In this document: positions 1-4,258 of the stretch, in pieces | Layout of the letters: the number at the start of each line of letters is the position of its first letter | How positions within the stretch are numbered: the first letter of the stretch is position 1 | NCBI GenBank assembly: GCA_018712425.1 | Contig: DVHA01000148.1 | Span: forward strand, 1-5,693 | From: Candidatus Faecivivens stercoravium | GTDB lineage: Bacteria; Bacillota; Clostridia; Oscillospirales; Ruminococcaceae | Length of the DNA: 5,693 nucleotides | Direction: 5' to 3' | Notes under the pieces: model-generated | The model's database searches: none | The model's input: the letters and a program-made list of their open reading frames with translations, nothing else | Told to the model about the DNA's origin: nothing | Made by a program: the position numbers and the translations under genes

Positions 1-147
1 CGGGTGAGCCTGGATATTTTCCGGGAAATGGGGCTTATATCCCTCTCGCCCGACCTGCGCCGGATGGAGGTGCTGCCGGTGGAGGGGAAGGTGGATATGG
101 AGGCGTCGTCGGTACTCGCTTCGGTGCGGAAGATGGCAGGCGGGTGA
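1..147 (+). CDS. recJ: C-terminal end of RecJ-like single-stranded-DNA exonuclease (5' end outside window)
   Basis: An open frame runs from base 1 to a TGA at 145-147, giving the last 48 residues of a protein. The tail reads LDIFREMGLISLS..., then a segment containing EGKVDMEASS before a short helix and the stop. A 'LDIF-E-GLI' helix followed by 'GKVDLE-S' near the end is what I recall of clostridial RecJ C-termini, and recJ sits upstream of rel in many Firmicutes. RecJ is a cytoplasmic 5'-3' exonuclease acting on single-stranded DNA in recombination and repair. Its DHH catalytic motifs would lie outside the window, so the call rests on tail similarity and gene order. The stop falls directly against the hairpin array that begins near base 150, and no T-tract terminator follows it. 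Confidence 0.72.
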   Translation, partial: RVSLDIFREMGLISLSPDLRRMEVLPVEGKVDMEASSVLASVRKMAGG

Positions 148-149
148 AA

Positions 150-268
150 GTGATGCACGGCCTGCGGCCGCGTGATGGAGTGATGATGCCCCTGCGGGGC
201 AGTGATGTTCGCCTGCGGCGAGTGAAGGTATCGCTTTGCGATGATTCAATTTCCCGGTTGCCGGAAGG
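150..268 (+). repeat. Hairpin array 1: five short stem-loops joined by TGATG-type linkers
   Basis: Five mini-hairpins follow the recJ stop. Their stems are 159-162/166-169 (GGCC, loop TGC), 188-192/196-200 (GCCCC/GGGGC, loop TGC), 209-213/217-221 (TCGCC/GGCGA, loop TGC), 230-234/238-242 (ATCGC/GCGAT, loop TTT) and 254-257/261-264 (CCGG/CCGG, loop TTG). TGATG or TGAA linkers separate most of them (151-155, 173-177, 181-185, 203-207, 223-226). Stem sequences differ from unit to unit while pairing is kept. The stretch 223-250 is 26/28 identical to 2819-2846 in the second intergenic region, so this is a dispersed family rather than chance. The role is unknown. Protection of the recJ mRNA 3' end, or a REP-like mobile repeat, are possibilities. 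It lacks the T-tract of an intrinsic terminator. Confidence 0.75.
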
Positions 269-350
269 TGTTCGACAGAACGCTGGACAAAATGTGGAAA
301 ACGGCGCTGGCGTTAAAGTCACGAAGCAACGTGCGGCAATTATAAGTTTA
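269..350. other. Non-coding spacer between array 1 and the two-hairpin element
   Basis: No gene is supported here. A 4-bp inverted repeat GTTC/GAAC lies at 270-273/278-281, and CGCTGG occurs twice (281-286, 305-310). TATAAG at 341-346 could be a -10 box for rel, but the hexamer 17 bases upstream (318-323, GTCACG) is a poor -35, so no promoter is called. TGTGGAAAA at 293-301 fits the loose DnaA-box consensus on the - strand but stands alone. Confidence 0.5.
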
Positions 351-404
351 GGGTCCAGCCCTTTTTAAAGGGCTGGCGAGCATCCAAGGAGCAGAGCTCC
401 TTGG
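351..404 (+). repeat. Two-hairpin GGGTCCAG element, copy 1 (upstream of rel)
   Basis: The element opens with GGGTCCAG (351-358). Hairpin A pairs 355-364 with 367-376 (CCAGCCCTTT/AAAGGGCTGG; the innermost pair must open to leave a workable loop). Hairpin B pairs 384-391 with 397-404 (CCAAGGAG/CTCCTTGG) around a CAGAG loop at 392-396. A weak outer stem GAGC/GCTC (378-381/410-413) may enclose hairpin B. Copy 2 at 2989-3038 keeps GGGTCCAG, CTGGC, GAG, TCCA, CAGAG and the final TGG but has different stem bases that still pair. It lies about 120 bases before the rel start, so it may be in the 5' leader or may be a dispersed repeat. No T-tract follows either hairpin, which argues against a simple terminator. 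Confidence 0.75.
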
Positions 405-524
405 CAGGCGCTCACTTTCTGTACTTCCGAAGCTGTTCACAGCTGCTCCACTCGAAACGAAGCGTGCGCAGCACCAAAAAACTGCTTCAAAGCCAAATAG
501 AAAAAAGGAGAAGGGGAGAAGGAT
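405..524 (+). promoter_or_regulatory. Probable rel leader with two Shine-Dalgarno-like tracts
   Basis: This stretch joins the two-hairpin element to the rel start. It holds small inverted repeats: AGCTG/CAGCT (431-435/440-444, loop TTCA) and GTGC/GCAC (464-467/471-474). Its end, TGCTTCAAA (483-491) then AAATAGA (495-501), recurs before dtd at 3094-3102 and 3107-3113. Two purine-rich sites precede the ATG at 525: AAAGGAG at 504-510 (14-base spacer, too far for normal use) and GGGGAG at 513-518 (6-base spacer, well placed). The second is the likelier ribosome binding site. No transcription start could be placed with confidence. Confidence 0.5.
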
Positions 525-2708
525 ATGATCCAGACGAAGATAGAAACCCATGAGGACCTGGTGGCGGCCCTGAAAGCCAGCGGCAAGCCCCATGACATGG
601 AGAAGATCGAGCGGGCCTACCACCTGGCCGACGCGGCCCACGGCGGGCAGGTGCGCCGGTCGGGGGACCCCTACATTTCCCACCCGGTTTCGGTAGCGAT
701 CATCCTGGCGGGGATGGGGATGGACAGCGACTGCATCTGCGCGGCGCTCCTCCACGACGTCGTCGAGGACACCGACATTTCCCTCGACCAGATCCGCAAG
801 GAGTTCGGCAACGACGTCGCCGTCATGGTCAGCGGGGTCACCAAGCTGACCAACATGCCCCTCTCCACCAAGGAGGAGCAGCAGGCGGAGAACATCCGCA
901 AGATGCTGCTGGCGATGAACGAGGACATCCGGGTCATCCTGATTAAACTCGCCGACCGGCTGCACAACATGCGGACGATGCAGTTCCAGACCCCCGACAA
1001 GCAGCGGCAGAAGTCCCACGAGACGATGGAGATCTACGCCCCCATCGCCCACCGGCTGGGCATCCGCAGCGTCAAGGACGAGCTGGAGGATTTAGCCCTC
1101 CGTTACCTCGACCCGGTGGCCTACAAGGAGATCGAGTCGCGGCTGGAGATGGGCAAGAAGGAGCGGGAGGAGTTTATCGCCTCGGTCCAGAAGAAGATCC
1201 GCGAGCGGTTTTCCGAATACGGTTTAAACCCCCACATCGAAGGCCGGGTCAAGTCGATCTACGGCATCTACCGCAAGATGTTTGTCAAGGGCAAGCAGTT
1301 CGAGGAGATTTACGACATCTACGCCGTCCGGGTCATCGTCGACACCACCACCGAGTGCTACAACGCCCTCGGCCTCATCCACGACATGTTTACCCCCATC
1401 CCCAACCGGTTTAAGGACTATATCTCCACCCCCAAGCCCAACCAGTACCGGTCGCTGCACACCTCGGTCCTCGACCACGGCACCCCCTTCGAGGTGCAGA
1501 TCCGCACCTGGGAGATGCACTACACCGCCGAATACGGCATCGCCGCCCACTGGAAGTACAAGGCCGGCATCACCGGCAAGGACCAGAAGGGCGACCAGCA
1601 GCTGGAATGGGTCCGCAAGATCATCGAGAGCCAGCAGGAGGCCGAGGGCGAGGACCTGATGCGGAACATCCGCACCGACCTTTCGGCCGACGACGTCTTC
1701 GTCTTCACCCCCAAGGGGGACGTCAAGAACCTCCCCGCCGGGTCCACCATCGTGGTCTTCGCCTACGCCATCCACACCGAGGTGGGAAACCGGATGACCG
1801 GCGCCAAGGTGGACGGGCGGATTGTGCCGCTTAGTTACGAGCTTAAAACCGGCGAGATCGTCGAAATCCTGACCGCCAAAAATGGCGGCGGCCCCAAGCG
1901 GGGCTGGCTGGAAATCGCGAAGACCTCCGAGGCCCGCAATAAAATCCGCGGCTGGTTCAAGCGGGAGAAGCGGGACGAAAACATCGCCGCCGGCAAGGCC
2001 GAGGTGGAGGCGGAGTTTAAGCGCAACCAGATCCGCTTTGATTCAGAAGAGGAGTACACGAAATTTATGGACGACCTCGTCCGGCGGCAGCACAAGGACT
2101 CGCTGGACGACTTCTACGCCTCGATCGGCTACGGCGGCACCGTCCTCTCCCACCTGATGCCCCGCATCAAGGACGAGTACGCCAAGATGACCAGCGACTT
2201 CGCCGAGCGGGAGATCGAAAAGCTGAAAACCCTCTCCCCCCAGAAGAAGACCCAGAGCGCCGTCGTCGTCGAGGGGATCGACAACTGCCTGGTCAAGTTT
2301 GCCAAATGCTGCAACCCCCTTCCCGGCGACGAGATTGTCGGGTTCATCACCCGCGGGTACGGCGTCTCGGTCCACAAGCGGGACTGCGTCAACGCCCAGG
2401 CCTCCCTCCGGGACGTCGCCCAGCGGGAGCGCTGGATCAAGGTCCGCTGGGCGGAGGACACGCCGGTCGACTTCCGCTCGACCCTGCAGATCCTCGCGAC
2501 CGACCGGGACGGGCTGGCGATGGACGTGACGCTGACGGTGGCCAACCTCCATGTGCCGCTCCATGAAATCGTCGCCAGAGGGCTGAAAAACGGCAACGCC
2601 GAGGTGCAGATCACCATCTCGACCCAGGGCCGGGAGCACCTCGCGACGATTATGCAAAGGCTCTCGAAGATCCCGGGGGTTATCTCGGTCGAACGGAGCG
2701 GGAAGTAA
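525..2708 (+). CDS. rel: Bifunctional (p)ppGpp synthetase/hydrolase, long RelA/SpoT homologue (Rel)
   Basis: This complete 727-residue protein makes (p)ppGpp from ATP and GDP/GTP and hydrolyses it, acting in the cytoplasm and on starved ribosomes in the stringent response. The HD hydrolase domain (about 30-160) has R44, H53 in SHP, H77-D78 and E81-D82 in LLHDVVEDT, and D144 in KLADR. The synthetase domain (about 236-346) has R241, D264, Y308 and E323 in EVQIRT. As I recall, these numbers match the Streptococcus Rel structure, so alignment is essentially gap-free. R295-F-K-D298 is the RXKD motif of bifunctional enzymes, not the EXDD of synthetase-only RelA. TGS follows at about 388-450, a helical region to about 575, a zinc-finger domain (C588, C595-C596, H617, C621) and a C-terminal ACT domain (about 650-725). 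Length is normal for the family and both activities are predicted intact. The start is set by GGGGAG at 513-518. The usual apt gene is absent upstream. Confidence 0.97.
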   Translation: MIQTKIETHEDLVAALKASGKPHDMEKIERAYHLADAAHGGQVRRSGDPYISHPVSVAIILAGMGMDSDCICAALLHDVVEDTDISLDQIRKEFGNDVAVMVSGVTKLTNMPLSTKEEQQAENIRKMLLAMNEDIRVILIKLADRLHNMRTMQFQTPDKQRQKSHETMEIYAPIAHRLGIRSVKDELEDLALRYLDPVAYKEIESRLEMGKKEREEFIASVQKKIRERFSEYGLNPHIEGRVKSIYGIYRKMFVKGKQFEEIYDIYAVRVIVDTTTECYNALGLIHDMFTPIPNRFKDYISTPKPNQYRSLHTSVLDHGTPFEVQIRTWEMHYTAEYGIAAHWKYKAGITGKDQKGDQQLEWVRKIIESQQEAEGEDLMRNIRTDLSADDVFVFTPKGDVKNLPAGSTIVVFAYAIHTEVGNRMTGAKVDGRIVPLSYELKTGEIVEILTAKNGGGPKRGWLEIAKTSEARNKIRGWFKREKRDENIAAGKAEVEAEFKRNQIRFDSEEEYTKFMDDLVRRQHKDSLDDFYASIGYGGTVLSHLMPRIKDEYAKMTSDFAEREIEKLKTLSPQKKTQSAVVVEGIDNCLVKFAKCCNPLPGDEIVGFITRGYGVSVHKRDCVNAQASLRDVAQRERWIKVRWAEDTPVDFRSTLQILATDRDGLAMDVTLTVANLHVPLHEIVARGLKNGNAEVQITISTQGREHLATIMQRLSKIPGVISVERSGK

Positions 2709-2726
2709 GGTTCCCTGGCGGGAACC
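2709..2726 (+). repeat. Perfect 7-bp hairpin touching the rel stop codon
   Basis: GGTTCCC (2709-2715) pairs perfectly with GGGAACC (2720-2726) across a TGGC loop, starting at the base after the TAA of rel. No T-tract follows, so it is not a standard intrinsic terminator. It opens the second hairpin array and could act as a 3'-end stabiliser for rel mRNA, which is inference. Confidence 0.65.
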
Positions 2727-2862
2727 CATGATATACGCACCTTCGGCGCGTATGATGCCGCCTTCGGCTGATGATATACGGCGTTTCCGCCGTATGATAT
2801 GTATCCCTGCGGGATACATGAAGGTATCGCTTCGCGATGATTGAATAATGCTTTCCGGAAAG
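2727..2862 (+). repeat. Hairpin array 2: stem-loops joined by ATGA-type linkers
   Basis: Successive stem-loops are: ATACGC/GCGTAT (2733-2738/2748-2753) with an inner C-TTCG-G; GCC/GGC with another C-TTCG-G loop (2760-2762/2766-2768); ATACGGCG/CGCCGTAT (2776-2783/2788-2795, loop TTTC); ATGTATCCC/GGGATACAT (2799-2807/2811-2819, loop TGC); ATCGC/GCGAT (2826-2830/2834-2838, loop TTC); and the palindrome CTTTCCGGAAAG (2851-2862). Linkers are ATGATAT, ATGATG or ATGAAGG. The fifth unit is 26/28 identical to the matching unit of array 1, showing common origin, while the other stems differ. TTCG loops closed by C-G are exceptionally stable as RNA, which favours a role in RNA. The function is not known to me. 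Confidence 0.78.
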
Positions 2863-2919
2863 TTTTTCCATCGCCTTCCGGGAGTGGGATAAAACCTTCC
2901 GGGCGGGGAAAAAACTTTC
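2858..2919. repeat. Imperfect long inverted repeat enclosing CCTTCCGGG direct repeats
   Basis: GAAAGTTTTTCC (2858-2869) is the reverse complement of GGAAAAAACTTTC (2907-2919) apart from one extra A, giving a 12-bp stem with a bulge. Inside it CCTTCCGGG occurs twice, at 2874-2882 and 2895-2903, 21 bases apart. The preceding CTTTCCGG (2851-2858) looks like a third, weaker copy. The left arm overlaps the final palindrome of array 2, so alternative folds are possible. No open frame or known motif explains it. Confidence 0.5.
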
Positions 2920-2921
2920 GA

Positions 2922-2949
2922 AGACTGCGGGCCCGCGGATCCGCAGTCT
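2922..2949. repeat. Perfect 9-bp GC-rich hairpin
   Basis: AGACTGCGG (2922-2930) pairs with CCGCAGTCT (2941-2949) across a 10-base loop. GCGGGCCCGC at 2927-2936 is itself a palindrome and could form an alternative fold. The stem is strong enough for a terminator, but the bases after it are CATGCGTGCGG with no T-run. I therefore call it only a structural element between rel and the dtd leader. Confidence 0.5.
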
Positions 2950-2988
2950 CATGCGTGCGGGGCGGGTGACACGGCCGCGGCGGACAAT

Positions 2989-3038
2989 GGGTCCAGGGGC
3001 CTTTGGCTCCTGGCAGAGTCCAGAGACAGAGTCTCTGG
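2989..3038 (+). repeat. Two-hairpin GGGTCCAG element, copy 2 (upstream of dtd)
   Basis: The copy opens with GGGTCCAG (2989-2996). Hairpin A pairs 2993-3001 with 3005-3013 (loop TTT, one G-T wobble at 2998/3008). Hairpin B pairs CCAGAGA (3020-3026) with TCTCTGG (3032-3038) around CAGAG (3027-3031), the same loop as copy 1. The stem bases differ from copy 1 but still pair. It lies 85 bases before the dtd start, in the same orientation and relative place as copy 1 before rel. It may be a cis-acting leader element or a dispersed intergenic repeat, and the sequence alone does not decide. Confidence 0.75.
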
Positions 3039-3123
3039 TCCATCAAAGGTGAAACTTTGTCGCTGCCATAAGGGCAGCGAAATCAATATTTATTGCTTCA
3101 AATAGCAAATAGAGGAGAACAAG
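3039..3123 (+). promoter_or_regulatory. dtd leader with 8-bp hairpin and ribosome binding site
   Basis: CAAAG/CTTTG (3044-3048/3055-3059) is followed directly by a perfect 8-bp stem, TCGCTGCC/GGCAGCGA (3060-3067/3073-3080, loop ATAAG). An AT-rich stretch then contains TTGCT/AGCAA (3093-3097/3104-3108). TGCTTCAAA (3094-3102) and AAATAGA (3107-3113) also occur just before rel. AGAGGAG at 3111-3117, six bases from the ATG at 3124, is a good ribosome binding site. No clear -35/-10 pair was found, so whether dtd has its own promoter or is read through from rel is open. Confidence 0.5.
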
Positions 3124-3597
3124 ATGAAACTGGTTATCCAGCGGGTGCTGAAAGCGAAGGTGACATCCGACGGGGTGGTCACCGGCGAGATTGAAAAGGG
3201 CCTGATGGTCCTCTGCGGGGTCATCGAAGGGGACACCGCAGAGGACATGCAGTGGCTGGCCGACAAGACGGCGAAACTGCGGATTTTTGAGGACGAAGAC
3301 GGGAAGATGAACCTGTCGGTGCAGGACATCGGCGGGAGCGTCCTGGTGGTGAGCAACTTCACCCTCGGCGGCGACTGCCGGAAGGGGAACCGCCCCTCCT
3401 TTATCCGGGCGGCGAAGGAGCCCCTTTCGGTCGACCTCTACGAGGGGTATCTAAACGCCCTGCGGGAGAAGGGGCTGCCGGTGGAAGCCGGGGTCTTCGG
3501 GGCGTATATGGAGATTGAGATGACCGCCTGGGGGCCGGTGACCATCCTGATGGATTCGGACGACCGGGCGCGCCCCCGGCACGGGAACGGAGGTTAA
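3124..3597 (+). CDS. dtd: D-aminoacyl-tRNA deacylase (DTD family)
   Basis: This complete 157-residue protein is slightly longer than the roughly 145-150 typical of the family. DTD is a cytoplasmic dimer that hydrolyses D-amino acids (D-Tyr and others) from mischarged tRNA and also removes glycine from tRNA-Ala. It opens with MKLVIQRVLKAKV, the usual start, preceded by AGAGGAG. Motif 1 reads S77-N-F-T80-L followed by RKGNRPSF, where the family has SQFTL, so Q is replaced by N at 78. Motif 2 reads A135-W-G-P-V-T140, where the family has NxGPVT; the Gly137-Pro138 pair that gives chiral selectivity is kept but the Asn is lost. The last dozen residues are polar and basic and look like a dispensable tail. 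The GGAGG inside its last two glycine codons (3589-3593) serves the next gene, so the two are coupled. In Bacillus subtilis dtd also follows relA. Confidence 0.94.
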   Translation: MKLVIQRVLKAKVTSDGVVTGEIEKGLMVLCGVIEGDTAEDMQWLADKTAKLRIFEDEDGKMNLSVQDIGGSVLVVSNFTLGGDCRKGNRPSFIRAAKEPLSVDLYEGYLNALREKGLPVEAGVFGAYMEIEMTAWGPVTILMDSDDRARPRHGNGG

Positions 3598-3601
3598 AAA
3601 G

Positions 3602-4258
3602 ATGAAAGTATCGATTTTAAGCGTCGGCCCGATCGGCACCAACTGCTACCTCCTCTACGGGGAGGACGGGGACTGCGCCGTCATCGACCCCGGCGCCGAG
3701 CCGGAGAAGGTCGCGGCGCGGATGCGGGAGCTATCCCTCACCCCCAGAATGATCCTTCTGACCCACGGCCACTACGACCACATCGGCGGCATCCCGGGGT
3801 TGAAGGCCCTCTATCCGTCGCTGCCGGTCTATGTCCACGAAAAGGATAAAGAGATGATGGAGGACCCGGAGAAAAACTTCTCGACGGCGTTTGACCCGGC
3901 GGGGTTTGCCGTATCACCGGATTTTACGCTGAAGGCGGGGGACACCCTCTCCCTCTCGGGCGAGACCATCCGGCTGATGCACACCCCCGGCCACACCCGG
4001 GGCGGGGTCAGCTACATCGCGGAAAAATTCCTCTTCACCGGCGACACCCTTTTCGCCGGCGGCGTCGGGCGGACCGACCTCTACGGCGGGGACATGGGGG
4101 CGCTCAGAATCTCCCTCGGCAAGCTCCTCGGCCTCCCCGGCGACTATGCCGTCTACCCCGGCCACGGCCCGGTCTCGACCCTCTCCCGCGAGCGGCGGGA
4201 AAACCCCTACCTTGCCCACTACCACGGCCCGGAGACGGCGGAGGATGAACAGTTCTGA
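3602..4258 (+). CDS. MBL-fold metallo-hydrolase, glyoxalase II-like (YqgX/YcbL type)
   Basis: This 218-residue protein has the complete metal-binding set of the metallo-beta-lactamase fold: THGHYDHIGG with H55, H57, D59 and H60; H131 in TPGHTRGG; D148 in FTGDTLF; and H188 in PGHGP. The segment GRTDLYGGD (156-164) is typical of the small glyoxalase II-like branch, whose members hydrolyse thioesters such as S-lactoylglutathione or act on unknown substrates. It has no signal peptide and is much shorter than beta-CASP nucleases or RNase J, so a cytoplasmic hydrolase is expected. The length fits the single-domain members, around 200-220 residues. The physiological substrate cannot be read from sequence, and clostridia often lack glutathione. 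It begins 4 bases after the dtd stop, with GGAGG at 3589-3593 and an 8-base spacer. Its TGA overlaps the hemZ ATG by one base. Confidence 0.92.
   Translation: MKVSILSVGPIGTNCYLLYGEDGDCAVIDPGAEPEKVAARMRELSLTPRMILLTHGHYDHIGGIPGLKALYPSLPVYVHEKDKEMMEDPEKNFSTAFDPAGFAVSPDFTLKAGDTLSLSGETIRLMHTPGHTRGGVSYIAEKFLFTGDTLFAGGVGRTDLYGGDMGALRISLGKLLGLPGDYAVYPGHGPVSTLSRERRENPYLAHYHGPETAEDEQF

Noticed and set aside
150..268. CRISPR array
   Set aside because: Repeats are much too short, stems are not constant, spacing is irregular and no cas genes are present.
293..301. DnaA-box-like TGTGGAAAA (TTTTCCACA on the - strand)
   Set aside because: A single loose match with no cluster and no AT-rich unwinding region or dnaA/dnaN genes nearby.
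318..346. Possible rel promoter: GTCACG and TATAAG with 17-base spacing
   Set aside because: The -10 is acceptable but the -35 is poor and there is no extended -10, so it is not better than chance.
144..368. A 74-codon + strand open frame starting at the recJ end
   Set aside because: It is a translation of hairpin array 1 and the following repeat; its residues reflect repeat units, it has no ribosome binding site of its own, and it resembles no protein family I know.
355..376. Intrinsic terminator after recJ
   Set aside because: The 9-10 bp stem is strong but lies more than 200 bases past the stop and is followed by GCGAGC rather than a T-tract.
351..524. T-box or known riboswitch in the rel leader
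   Set aside because: I see no T-box sequence, specifier loop or recognisable conserved riboswitch core; only the repeat-type hairpins are supported.
348..1052. A 234-codon - strand open frame opposite the start of rel
   Set aside because: Its valine/leucine/histidine/aspartate-rich composition is the mirror of GC-rich rel codons, and it crosses the two-hairpin element.
2922..2949. Intrinsic terminator after rel
   Set aside because: A good GC-rich stem, but no run of T follows on the + strand.
2043..3046. Long - strand open frames of 258 and 305 codons opposite the rel 3' end and the intergenic repeats
   Set aside because: They are shadows of GC-rich rel codons extended through the hairpin array, with low-complexity composition and no domain motifs. 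The rel frame is unambiguous.
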